NCBI RefSeq assembly: GCF_014842075.1
Contig: NZ_JACYVA010000003.1
Coordinates: 310,001 to 374,000, forward strand
Source of the DNA: Sphingomonas sp. CFBP 13720
GTDB taxonomy: Bacteria > Pseudomonadota > Alphaproteobacteria > Sphingomonadales > Sphingomonadaceae
Reading direction: 5' to 3'
DNA: 64,000 bases
Below the pieces are notes generated by a model that searched no databases, was not told where the DNA came from, and worked only from the letters and a program-made list of their open reading frames with translations. Numbering within the stretch: the first letter of the stretch is position 1; the number at the start of each line of letters is the position of its first letter. This document shows, piece by piece, positions 56,318-64,000 of the stretch. A program made the position numbers and the translations under genes.

Positions 56318-57583
56318 ATGACCATCCAATCATCGTCACGTGACATCGACATTGCCGGAATGGGCCGCGTAGCGCGGACGGCAGCGTCGTTTCTGGCTAC
56401 TACCCCCACCGCGACCAAGGCCGCCGCGTTGCGCGCCGCCGCCACCGCAATCCGTGACGATGCCGCCGCCATCCTCGCGGCCAACGTGCAGGATATGGCC
56501 GCTGCGCAAACCAACGGCCTGTCGGAGGCGATGCTCGACCGGTTGCGGCTGGATGCGGCGCGGCTGGAGGCCATGGCGGCGGGGGTCGAGGCGGTGGCGG
56601 GGCTGGCTGATCCGGTCGGCGATGTCATCGACCGCAGCGAACGGCCCAACGGACTGACCATGACGCGCGTACGCGTCCCGATCGGGGTGATCGGCATCAT
56701 CTATGAGAGCCGGCCCAACGTGACTGCCGATGCCGGGGCGCTGGCGGTGATGGCGGGTAATGCCACGATCCTGCGCGGCGGCAGCGAGGCGATTCGCAGC
56801 AACCGGGCGATCCACGCCGCGCTCGACCGGGGCCTGCGCGACGGCGGCCTGCCCGAGGGCGCGGTGCAACTGGTGCCGACGACCGATCGCGCCGCCGTCG
56901 GCGCGATGCTGACGGCCGAGGGGCTGATCGACCTGATCGTGCCGCGCGGCGGCAAGAGCCTGGTCGCGCGGGTGCAGGCGGAGGCACGGGTGCCGGTGCT
57001 GGCGCATCTCGACGGGCTGAACCACAGCTATGTCGACGGTGCCGCCGATCCGGCGATGGCGCAGGCGGTGGTCGTCAACGCCAAGCTGCGCCGGACCGGG
57101 GTGTGCGGCGCGACCGAGACGCTGCTGATCGACCGCGCCTATGCCGATCCGCTGCCCATCCTGACGGGGCTGATCGCGGCCGGGTGCGAATTGCGCGGCG
57201 ATGCCGAGGTCCGCGCGCTGCATCCCGACATCGTCGAAGCGAATGCCGACGACTGGGATACCGAATATCTGGACGCGATCCTGTCGGTGAAGCTGGTCGA
57301 CGGGGTCGACGACGCGATCGCGCATATCGCCGCGCACGGATCGCATCACACCGATGCGATCATCACCGACGACGCGGCGACCGCCGAACATTTCCTCGCG
57401 CGGGTCGATTCGGCGATCGTGATGTGGAATGCATCGACGCAGTTCGCCGATGGCGGCGAATTCGGGCTGGGCGCCGAGATCGGCATCGCCACCGGCCGGC
57501 TGCACGCGCGTGGGCCGGTCGCGCTGGAGGGACTGACGACGTATAAATGGGTCGTGCGCGGTTCGGGCCAGATCCGGCCTTGA
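56318..57583 (+). CDS. proA: Gamma-glutamyl phosphate reductase
   Basis: 421 residues from ATG 56318, preceded by AGGGGCAGGA; an ATG 15 codons upstream adds only non-conserved residues. Aldehyde-dehydrogenase fold with catalytic Cys263 in [11 protein letters not shown], plus [16 protein letters not shown] and [11 protein letters not shown]. It reduces gamma-glutamyl phosphate with NADPH to glutamate semialdehyde in proline synthesis. proB is not adjacent. It starts the housekeeping run to coq7 and its 3' end overlaps or abuts nadD. Confidence 0.96.
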   Translation: MTIQSSSRDIDIAGMGRVARTAASFLATTPTATKAAALRAAATAIRDDAAAILAANVQDMAAAQTNGLSEAMLDRLRLDAARLEAMAAGVEAVAGLADPVGDVIDRSERPNGLTMTRVRVPIGVIGIIYESRPNVTADAGALAVMAGNATILRGGSEAIRSNRAIHAALDRGLRDGGLPEGAVQLVPTTDRAAVGAMLTAEGLIDLIVPRGGKSLVARVQAEARVPVLAHLDGLNHSYVDGAADPAMAQAVVVNAKLRRTGVCGATETLLIDRAYADPLPILTGLIAAGCELRGDAEVRALHPDIVEANADDWDTEYLDAILSVKLVDGVDDAIAHIAAHGSHHTDAIITDDAATAEHFLARVDSAIVMWNASTQFADGGEFGLGAEIGIATGRLHARGPVALEGLTTYKWVVRGSGQIRP

Positions 57584-58209
57584 CCGCCCGGCGCATCGGC
57601 CTGCTCGGCGGGTCGTTCAACCCGGCGCATCGCGGCCACCGTCGGGTGTCGCTCGCCGCGATACGGGCGCTGGCGCTGGACGAGGTATGGTGGCTGGTAT
57701 CGCCGGGCAATCCGTTGAAGCCGGAGGCGGGCATGGCGCCGTTGCCCTCGCGACTGGCGTCGGCGCAGCGGGTCGCGCGGCACGCGCCGATCCGCCCGAC
57801 CGCGATCGAGCGCAGGCTGGGCACGCGCTACACGGTCGATACGGTGCGCAAGCTGGTGCGGATGTACCCGCAGCATCGCTTCGTCTGGTTGATGGGCGCG
57901 GACAATCTGGCGCAGTTCCATCGATGGCGCGACTGGCGCGGGATCGCACGGACGGTGGCGATTGCGGTGATCGCGCGTCCGGGCTATGACGGTGCCGCCC
58001 TCGCTAGTCCTGCGATGGGCTGGTTGCGGCGCCATGCGCGGCCCGCAGGCCAGGCGAGACGATGGACGATGTGGAGTCTGCCGGCGCTGGTCCGGTTGCG
58101 CTTCCGTCCCGATCCGACCTCGGCGACCGCGATCCGCGCCGCCGATCCCGCCTGGCACCGACGGGCAATCCTGCCCGATCGATCCGGCGCACAGGCACCT
58201 GAAAGCTGA
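57547..58209 (+). CDS. nadD: Nicotinate-nucleotide adenylyltransferase
   Basis: 220 residues from ATG 57547, overlapping proA by 37 nt. The conserved domain begins [18 protein letters not shown], so the true start may be TTG 57580, which overlaps the proA stop as TTGA and leaves five residues before the domain. Nucleotidyl-transferase fold with the (H/T)xGH-type motif [18 protein letters not shown] and a C-terminal SATAIRA in place of the usual SSTxIR. It adenylates nicotinate mononucleotide in NAD synthesis. Its stop shares a base with the rsfS start. Confidence 0.92.
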   Translation: MGRARFGPDPALTARRIGLLGGSFNPAHRGHRRVSLAAIRALALDEVWWLVSPGNPLKPEAGMAPLPSRLASAQRVARHAPIRPTAIERRLGTRYTVDTVRKLVRMYPQHRFVWLMGADNLAQFHRWRDWRGIARTVAIAVIARPGYDGAALASPAMGWLRRHARPAGQARRWTMWSLPALVRLRFRPDPTSATAIRAADPAWHRRAILPDRSGAQAPES

Positions 58210-58601
58210 TGACCTTGCCTACCCCGACCGACACGACCACCCCCGGAATGAGCGAAGTCGATGCGCTGCATCGCATGGTGCTGGCCAGCCTCGACGACGA
58301 CCAGGCGGTCGAGACGGTATCGATCCCGCTCGCCGGCAAATCGACCATCGCCGATTACATGGTGATCGCCAGCGGCCGGTCGAGCCGGCAGGTGGCATCG
58401 ATGGCGACCAAGCTGGCCGAACGGGTCAAGGCCGAGTTCGGCCGCCCGTCGCGGATCGAAGGGCTGCCGACCGCCGACTGGGTGCTGATCGATACCGGCG
58501 ACGTGATCGTCCACCTGTTCCGTCCCGAAGTCCGCACCTTCTACAATCTGGAACGGATGTGGGCGTTCGGCGACACGCTGAACCCGACCGCGCACGCCTG
58601 A
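58209..58601 (+). CDS. rsfS: Ribosome silencing factor RsfS
   Basis: 130 residues. DUF143/RsfS fold shown by KSTIADYMVIASGRSSRQV, ADWVLIDTGDVIVHLFRPEVRTFYNLERMW (given here in two blocks: ADWVLIDTGDVIVHLF and RTFYNLERMW). It binds L14 of the large subunit and blocks 50S-30S joining under starvation. The ATG overlaps the nadD TGA by one base (TGATG). The first 14 residues are probably disordered. Confidence 0.95.
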   Translation: MTLPTPTDTTTPGMSEVDALHRMVLASLDDDQAVETVSIPLAGKSTIADYMVIASGRSSRQVASMATKLAERVKAEFGRPSRIEGLPTADWVLIDTGDVIVHLFRPEVRTFYNLERMWAFGDTLNPTAHA

Positions 58602-58611
58602 TTCCCCGCCC

Positions 58612-59034
58612 GTGCTGCTGCATATCGTCGCGCGCGGGCGAATCGGGCGCAGTCCTGAAAGCGAGCTGATCGATCGTTACCTGAAACGCGTCGGCTGGCC
58701 GGTGCGGATCACCGAACTGCCCGATACCGGGGGCAAGATGCCACCGGTCGACGGCGCGACGCGGATCGTGATGCTCGATGAAAAGGGTCGCGACCTGCCG
58801 TCGCTGACATTCGCGACGCAACTTGGGCGATGGCGCGACGACGGCGTGCGCGAAACGCGCTTCCTGCTGGGGGCCGCCGACGGGTTCGACGATGCGCAAC
58901 GGGCGACCGCGGACCTGCTGCTGGCGTTCGGGCGAGCGACATGGCCGCATCTGATGGCGCGCGCGATGCTGGCCGAACAATTGTGGCGCGCGACCAGCAT
59001 CCTGTCCGGCCACCCCTATCACCGCGAAGGATGA
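58612..59034 (+). CDS. rlmH: 23S rRNA (pseudouridine1915-N3)-methyltransferase
   Basis: 140 residues from GTG 58612. SPOUT methyltransferase with the trefoil-knot SAM site in RFLLGAADGF and the C-terminal MARAMLAEQLWRATSILSGHPYH. It methylates pseudouridine 1915 in helix 69 on the assembled ribosome. Length is slightly below the E. coli protein (155). Its stop overlaps the next start by ATGA. Confidence 0.95.
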   Translation: MLLHIVARGRIGRSPESELIDRYLKRVGWPVRITELPDTGGKMPPVDGATRIVMLDEKGRDLPSLTFATQLGRWRDDGVRETRFLLGAADGFDDAQRATADLLLAFGRATWPHLMARAMLAEQLWRATSILSGHPYHREG

Positions 59035-60197
59035 GTCGCAGACTGGCCCTGTGCGCGACGCTGGCTGCGCTCCCCGCGCTGGCGGGTGCGGCGGCGTGGG
59101 CGCAGGATGATCCGGTCACGCTGGCGCGCCAGCGGCTGACCGCCGCACGGTCGGCGGCGGCAGCGGCGACCGCGCGGTCGCAGGCGCTGGACCGTGCCGC
59201 GCAGGCCGCGCGTGCCGGCATCGACCGGGCGCGTGCCGCACAGGCCGCGATCGCCGCGAGGATCGTCGCAGCGGAAGCGGATCGCAGCGCCGCGCAGGCA
59301 CGGGTGACGCTGATCGCCGGGCTGCTGGAGCGGCGGCGCGGCGCGCTGGCCGACCGGCGCGAACCGATCGCGCGGCTGGTCGGCGCGCTTCAGTCGCTGG
59401 CGACGCGCCCGGCATGGCTGGCCATCGCGCAGCCGGGGTCGACCAGCGATCTGGTTCATGTCCGTGCGGTGCTGGGAACGGTGGTGCCGGTGATGCAGCG
59501 ACGCACGCTTGCCCTGCGGGACGACGTGACGCGCGCGTCACGGTTGCGCGATCAGGCCGGCGTGGCGGTCGCGGCACTGGCGGCGAGCAACGCGGCGCTG
59601 GAACGACAGCGGCTGGCGCTGGTGCAGGCGGAAGCGGAACAGCGGCTGCGGTCGCGACGGCTGGCGCGCGGCGCGATGACCGAATCGGACCGCGCAATCG
59701 CGCTGGGCGAGCAGGCCCGCGATATCGTCGACCAACTGGCCGAACTGGACGTCGCGGAGGATCGGCGCGCGGGTCTGGCCGCGCTGCCCGGACCGCTGCC
59801 GCACCCCGACGCGACCGGTGCGCCGGTCGCCTTCGCGCATCCCTATCGCCTGCCCGTCACCGGCCGTGTCGCGACCGGTTTCGGCGAGATCAGCGACAGC
59901 GGCGTCCGGGCGCGCGGGGTGACGCTGACGGTCGCGCCCGGCGCGGACGTGCGGGCGCCGGCCGCCGGTACGATCGCCTATACCGGGCGATTCCGGGGAT
60001 ATGGCCGCATCGTCATCCTCGACCATGGCGATGGCTGGACGACGTTGGTCACCGGGCTGTCGGCCAGTATCGCGCCGGTCGGCGGGCGTGTGCCGGCGGG
60101 CATGGCGATCGGGCGCGCGGGCACCGGACAGGAAGGCAACGTGACGATCGAACTGCGTCGACGCGGCGTTCCGGTCGATCTGGCCGCAATGCTGTGA
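59031..60197 (+). CDS. EnvC-like murein hydrolase activator with degenerate LytM domain
   Basis: 388 residues from ATG 59031 (ATGA overlap with rlmH). Signal peptide (cleavage AWAQ), a long Ala/Arg-rich coiled coil (about 28-240) and a C-terminal M23/LytM-like domain (about 275-388). The zinc ligands of active M23 peptidases are all replaced: the HxGxD position reads RARGVTL, the YxHL position reads LVTGLSA and the HxHxE position reads NVTIELR. It should therefore be non-catalytic and act, like EnvC, by switching on an N-acetylmuramoyl-L-alanine amidase at division. Upstream of ctpA, the standard order in this group. Confidence 0.85.
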   Translation: MSRRLALCATLAALPALAGAAAWAQDDPVTLARQRLTAARSAAAAATARSQALDRAAQAARAGIDRARAAQAAIAARIVAAEADRSAAQARVTLIAGLLERRRGALADRREPIARLVGALQSLATRPAWLAIAQPGSTSDLVHVRAVLGTVVPVMQRRTLALRDDVTRASRLRDQAGVAVAALAASNAALERQRLALVQAEAEQRLRSRRLARGAMTESDRAIALGEQARDIVDQLAELDVAEDRRAGLAALPGPLPHPDATGAPVAFAHPYRLPVTGRVATGFGEISDSGVRARGVTLTVAPGADVRAPAAGTIAYTGRFRGYGRIVILDHGDGWTTLVTGLSASIAPVGGRVPAGMAIGRAGTGQEGNVTIELRRRGVPVDLAAML

Positions 60198-60290
60198 ACG
60201 TCCATTCACCGTTCATCGCGACGCGCCTTTGATCGCCGCATCTTTTCCCGCTAGTGTCGCCATAATATCGCAGTCGAAAGCCATACGCGC

Positions 60291-61652
60291 ATGTCCCGTT
60301 CGTTCCTTAACGCCACCGCCATCGTCGGCGCCCTCGCGCTGGTTCCCGTCGCGACGGGTGCGATGGCGCAGGCCGATGCCGGCAGCTTTCGTGAACTCGA
60401 CACGTTCATGGACGTGTATAACCGGGTGAAGGCGAGTTACGTCGACAAGGTCGACGACAAGACGCTGATCGAAGGCGCGATGCGCGGCATGCTCGCGGCG
60501 CTCGACCCGCATTCCAGCTATCTGGACGCCAAGGATTTCGAGAATCTGCGCATCGCGACCACCGGCAATTATTCGGGGCTGGGCCTGTCGGTGACGATGG
60601 AGGACGGTGCGGTAAAGGTCATCAGTCCGACCGAGGATACGCCGGCGGCACGGGCCGGCATCAAATCAGGCGACTATATCACCCATGTCGACGGCAAGCT
60701 GGTCGTCGGCGGCACGCTGGACGAAGCGGTGGCGCAGATGCGCGGGCCAACGGGATCGAAGGTATCGCTGACCATCGTCCGCCCCGGCCGCGACAAGCCG
60801 ATCGACCTGACGCTGGTCCGCGGCACGATCGTGCAGAAGCCGGTGAAGTGGGAGGTCAAGGACGGCGTCGGCATCATTAACATCAACACGTTCAGCGAGA
60901 CGACCGGTGCCGATACCCGCGCCGCGATCGCCGCGATCGACCGCACGCTGGGACACAAGCCGCGCGGCTATATCGTCGACCTGCGCGACAATGGCGGCGG
61001 CTTGCTGACGCAGGCGATCGAAGTGTCGGACACGTTCCTGAGCCGCGGTGAAATCGTGTCGCAGCGCGGGCGCGACAAGAGCGAGACCGAACGCTATTTC
61101 GCCGAGGAGATGGTGCCGGGCGATCTGGCGCAGGGATTGCCGATCATCGTGCTGACCAATCCCGGCACGGCATCGGCGTCGGAAATCGTCGCCGGCGCGT
61201 TGCAGGATCATCACCGCGCGATTGTGATGGGCGAGCGCAGCTTCGGCAAGGGATCGGTCCAGTCGATCTTCGACCTGTCGAAGGACACGGCCGTCCGCCT
61301 GACCACCGCGCGCTATCACACGCCGTCGGGCCGGTCGGTGCAGGAAGGCGGCATCGACCCCGATCTGAAGGTGCCGCAAATCTCCGATCCCGATTACAAG
61401 ACCCGGCCGGTGTACCGCGAGGCCGATCTGCGACGCCACCTCGTCAACGAAGTCGGGATCGACGACAAGGCGCTGACCGAGGATGCGAAGACCGATCCGC
61501 GTTTCGCCGAGAGCGCCGAATCGCTCAAGAAGCGCGGTGTCGAGGACTTTCAGCTTCACTACGCGCTCCAGACGCTGGGCCGGGTCGGGCCGCAGACGCG
61601 GATGGCGGGGGTCCCTGCCCCCGCCGCTGCGCCAAAGACGGCAAAGCGCTGA
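60291..61652 (+). CDS. ctpA: Carboxyl-terminal processing protease (S41)
   Basis: 453 residues. Signal peptide (cleavage AMAQ), N-terminal helical bundle, PDZ domain (about 95-180), then the S41 core with catalytic Ser295 (GTASASEIV), Lys320 (RSFGKGSVQ) and Gln324. The spacing S-K of 25 and K-Q of 4 matches the CtpB triad. A periplasmic processing protease; C-terminal Ala/Pro tail. 93 nt after the EnvC-like gene; together they shape murein hydrolysis. Confidence 0.95.
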   Translation: MSRSFLNATAIVGALALVPVATGAMAQADAGSFRELDTFMDVYNRVKASYVDKVDDKTLIEGAMRGMLAALDPHSSYLDAKDFENLRIATTGNYSGLGLSVTMEDGAVKVISPTEDTPAARAGIKSGDYITHVDGKLVVGGTLDEAVAQMRGPTGSKVSLTIVRPGRDKPIDLTLVRGTIVQKPVKWEVKDGVGIININTFSETTGADTRAAIAAIDRTLGHKPRGYIVDLRDNGGGLLTQAIEVSDTFLSRGEIVSQRGRDKSETERYFAEEMVPGDLAQGLPIIVLTNPGTASASEIVAGALQDHHRAIVMGERSFGKGSVQSIFDLSKDTAVRLTTARYHTPSGRSVQEGGIDPDLKVPQISDPDYKTRPVYREADLRRHLVNEVGIDDKALTEDAKTDPRFAESAESLKKRGVEDFQLHYALQTLGRVGPQTRMAGVPAPAAAPKTAKR

Positions 61653-61656
61653 TCGC

Positions 61657-62142
61657 ATGCGCGCCAACGACCTGCCGCTTGCGCGCTGGATAGCGCTGCT
61701 GTTGCCCATCCTGCTGATCGTCGGAGCGTTGGGGTCGCAATATCTGGGCGGACTGTATCCGTGCGAGATGTGCCATTGGCAGCGATGGCCGCATTATGCG
61801 GCGATCGTGCTGGCCGCGCTGTCGTTTTTTGTACCGCGTACGCGGGCCAAGCGTGCGCTGGTGATCATGGCCGCGCTGGCGGTGCTAGGCAGCGGGCTGA
61901 TCGGCGTGTTCCATGCGGGCGTCGAATATCACTGGTGGCCCGGCGTTACCGCCTGCGCCAACCATCTGAACCTGTCGGGCGGGGATTTGCTGGCCGCGAT
62001 CGTCCGTGCACCGATCGTCCGGTGCGACGTCGCGCAATGGAGTTTCCTCGGGATCTCGCTCGCCGGATTCAATGCGATCCTTTCGATCGCTGGTGCGTTA
62101 ATCATCCTGAAGCTGGCGATACGGAAGCGGAGACGGCGATGA
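61657..62142 (+). CDS. dsbB: Disulfide bond formation protein B
   Basis: 161 residues from ATG 61657, four membrane helices. First Cys pair C36-x2-C39 in LYPCEMCHWQR; second pair C100 (TACANH) and C123 (VRCDV) in the second periplasmic loop. DsbB reoxidises DsbA and passes electrons to ubiquinone. It starts 4 nt after the ctpA stop and overlaps coq7 by 4 nt; no dsbA is seen. Confidence 0.92.
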   Translation: MRANDLPLARWIALLLPILLIVGALGSQYLGGLYPCEMCHWQRWPHYAAIVLAALSFFVPRTRAKRALVIMAALAVLGSGLIGVFHAGVEYHWWPGVTACANHLNLSGGDLLAAIVRAPIVRCDVAQWSFLGISLAGFNAILSIAGALIILKLAIRKRRRR

Positions 62143-62678
62143 AGCGGTGGCGACCCGGCGATGCCCGGCCCGGCGGAGTGCGATCGATGATCCGCGTCGA
62201 CCAGGCGGGTGAATATGGCGCGACGCGCATTTATGCCGGGCAACTGGCCGTGATGGGCGACCGTAGCCCGTTGTCCGCATCGATTCAGGGCATGGCGTTG
62301 CAGGAGGCCGAGCACCGCGCCTATTTCGACGCGCTGATCGCCGAACGCGGCGTGCGGCCGACGCTGATCCAGCCGATCTGGGATGTCGCGGGCTTCGCGC
62401 TGGGCGCGGTGACGGCGGCGATCGGACCGGAAGCGGCGATGGCGTGCACCGCGGCGGTCGAAACCGAAATCGATAAGCATTACGAAGACCAGCTGACCGA
62501 ACTGGGCGACGACGACCCCGAACTGGGCGACGCGATCCGCCGGTTTCAAGCCGAGGAACTGGAACACAAGGAAGCGGCGCTGGCGCACGGCGCCGAACGT
62601 GCCCCCGCCTATCCGCTGCTGGCGGGGGCGATCCGTGCCGGATGCCGGCTGGCGATCGAAGTATCGAAACGCATTTGA
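62139..62678 (+). CDS. coq7: Demethoxyubiquinone hydroxylase, COQ7 family
   Basis: 179 residues. Di-iron four-helix bundle with ligands E25 (DQAGEYGA), E56xxH59 (LQEAEHRAYF), E107 and E139xxH142 (AEELEHKEAA). Monooxygenase for C6 hydroxylation in ubiquinone synthesis. ATG overlaps the dsbB stop (ATGA). All iron ligands are present, so the enzyme should be active. Confidence 0.94.
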   Translation: MKRWRPGDARPGGVRSMIRVDQAGEYGATRIYAGQLAVMGDRSPLSASIQGMALQEAEHRAYFDALIAERGVRPTLIQPIWDVAGFALGAVTAAIGPEAAMACTAAVETEIDKHYEDQLTELGDDDPELGDAIRRFQAEELEHKEAALAHGAERAPAYPLLAGAIRAGCRLAIEVSKRI

Positions 62679-62712
62679 GCCGTCCGGCGTTGTGCCGGCT
62701 AGGGAGACGAAC

Positions 62713-63117
62713 ATGATCCGCTATCTTCTGGCCGGGGCCGCCACCATCGCCGCCTTCGCCGTTCCCGCGTTCAACGCGCCTGCCGATGCGCAGGTGCAGA
62801 ACGGCACGCTGGTCATCTATGGCAATGACCGCTGTCCGACCAACGCGGACGGCGAGGAAATCGTCGTCTGCGTCCGTCGCAGCGAGCGCGAGCGGTTCCG
62901 TATTCCCAAGGAACTGCGCGACGTCGAAGTGACCGCCGACAAGGAAAGTTGGGCGGTCCGTGCCGATTCCGCGCTGACCGCAGGTGCGACCGGCGTCGGA
63001 AGCTGCTCCACGGTCGGGGCGGGTGGCCAGTCGGGCTGTTTCGTCCAGCGGGCAAATACCGCGCGCGCCGAGTCGCGCGCACGCCGTGCCGAAGAAGCCG
63101 GCGTACCGCTGCCCTGA
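62713..63117 (+). CDS. Secreted four-cysteine protein, function unknown
   Basis: 134 residues. A signal peptide (cleavage near ADAQ) is followed by a short mature domain with four cysteines (DRCPT, VVCVRR, GSCST, SGCFV) that could form two disulfides, and an Arg/Ala/Glu-rich C-terminal tail (RAESRARRAEEAG). I do not recognise a family. RBS AGGGAGAC precedes ATG 62713. Its place after dsbB-coq7 and its four Cys suggest it needs the disulfide pathway in the periplasm (inference). Confidence 0.75.
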   Translation: MIRYLLAGAATIAAFAVPAFNAPADAQVQNGTLVIYGNDRCPTNADGEEIVVCVRRSERERFRIPKELRDVEVTADKESWAVRADSALTAGATGVGSCSTVGAGGQSGCFVQRANTARAESRARRAEEAGVPLP

Positions 63118-63266
63118 ATCGATCCGTCCCCTGAATCCGGTGTCGCGGCCGCGCGCCGGATCGGCTAGGAGCGCCGCGCCCTGCTCCTTCGTCGGGAACC
63201 GGGCCGGGCGCGAAGCTGTCATACTTGGACGCTACGCCCCGTTATCGTTCTGACGGGGAATTTACG

Positions 63267-64000
63267 ATGACGAGCGCAGCGCTGGAGCGGGATCACCGCC
63301 CCGGCCCGAAACTGGACGACGGGCTTGGACGCGCGGGAACCGCCGGATTCGCCGCCGCGATCGTTGTCACGATCGGCTATGTCGTGTTCAACGTGTGGCG
63401 CGATGCGGCGGCGGCAAGCGTCGATCCATTGACGCTGTTGCCGTTCCTGCTGCTGTTGCTGGCGCTGGTGATCGCGCTGGGGTTCGAATTCGTCAACGGA
63501 TTCCACGATACCGCCAACGCGGTCGCGACCGTCATCTACACTAATTCGATGCCCGCCAACGTCGCGGTGGTCTGGTCGGGTTTCTTCAACTTCCTCGGCG
63601 TGCTGTTGTCGACCGGCGCGGTGGCGTTCGGCATCATCTCGCTGCTGCCGATCGAACTGATCCTTCAGGTCGGATCGTCGTCGGGCTTTGCGATGGTGTT
63701 CGCGCTGCTGATCGCGGCGATCCTGTGGAACCTGGCGACGTGGCGTCTGGGAATCCCGTCGTCCAGCTCGCACACGCTGATCGGGTCGATCATCGGCGTC
63801 GGCGTGGCGAATGCGATCATGCAGGGGCGCAGCGGATCGGCGGGCGTCGACTGGGGCAAGGCGAGCGAGATCGGGCAGGCGTTGCTGGTATCGCCGCTGA
63901 TCGGATTCGGGCTGGCCGCGCTGTTGTTCCTTGCGATGAAGGTGCTGATCCGCAACCGTACGCTGTACGAGGCCCCGGTCGGCGACACGCCGCCGCCCTT
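63267..64000 (+). CDS. Inorganic phosphate transporter, PiT family (3' end off window)
   Basis: About 244 N-terminal residues visible; the gene runs off the right edge. GFEFVNGFHDTANAVATVIYT and GIPSSSSHTLIGSIIG are the two PiT/PHO4 signature repeats. An extra N-terminal stretch (about 30 residues, charged then a membrane helix) and a loop with two hydrophobic segments precede them. PiT carriers import phosphate or metal-phosphate with H+ or Na+. No phoU-like gene is seen upstream. Confidence 0.92.
   Translation, partial: MTSAALERDHRPGPKLDDGLGRAGTAGFAAAIVVTIGYVVFNVWRDAAAASVDPLTLLPFLLLLLALVIALGFEFVNGFHDTANAVATVIYTNSMPANVAVVWSGFFNFLGVLLSTGAVAFGIISLLPIELILQVGSSSGFAMVFALLIAAILWNLATWRLGIPSSSSHTLIGSIIGVGVANAIMQGRSGSAGVDWGKASEIGQALLVSPLIGFGLAALLFLAMKVLIRNRTLYEAPVGDTPPP

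Overview
The window is high-GC DNA that looks like a sphingomonad (Sphingomonas-type Alphaproteobacteria) chromosome. The support is the gene order (atpHAGDC without the Fo genes; proA-nadD-rsfS-rlmH-envC-ctpA; rsmI/lpoA/yraN together; phaR-phaC-phaA), two long TonB-dependent receptors of the type these bacteria carry in numbers, and flavin-dependent halogenase homologues next to one receptor. The genus is an inference. I saw no rRNA, tRNA, insertion sequence or CRISPR array.

1-24.0 kb is an accessory carbohydrate-utilisation locus. A leftward block of GH97, SGNH hydrolase, type-B carboxylesterase and LamG-GH2 genes is joined by ATGA overlaps, followed by a GH3 glucosidase. A ROK-family regulator and a cupin_8/JmjC-like gene are divergent from it. 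Next come three tandem flavin-dependent halogenase homologues, also joined by ATGA overlaps, the middle one lacking the catalytic residues. A divergent TonB-dependent receptor, a ROK sugar kinase and two MFS sugar transporters complete a plausible path: outer-membrane import, periplasmic cleavage, inner-membrane uptake, phosphorylation. The glycan and the halogenase substrate cannot be read from the sequence.

24.3-33.7 kb holds envelope and housekeeping genes: a MurC/Mpl-like ligase divergent from an LD-carboxypeptidase, a ParDE-like toxin-antitoxin pair with a palindromic operator candidate, lpoA divergent from rsmI with both start codons on one CATG, yraN, a REP-like repeat region, gshB, a DedA protein, a XerC-type recombinase and a small transaldolase.

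33.8-49.9 kb has a GAF-PAS-GGDEF protein, PriA, a secreted HExxH/TPR protein, a membrane-anchored trypsin-like protease, the F1 ATP synthase operon (with repeat hairpins in two gaps), a CpaF ATPase without visible tad/cpa partners, a two-lobed aspartic protease-like protein with PDZ, a small membrane protein and a periplasmic methyltransferase-like protein.

49.9-56.3 kb carries the PHA genes (phaR, a short PhaC-like hydrolase with Cys nucleophile, phaA) and a second TonB-dependent receptor preceded by an AT-rich block of nested palindromes and followed by a strong terminator. 56.3-64 kb is a compact housekeeping run: proA, nadD, rsfS, rlmH, an EnvC-like protein with a degenerate LytM domain, ctpA, dsbB, coq7, a secreted four-Cys protein and the start of a PiT phosphate transporter.
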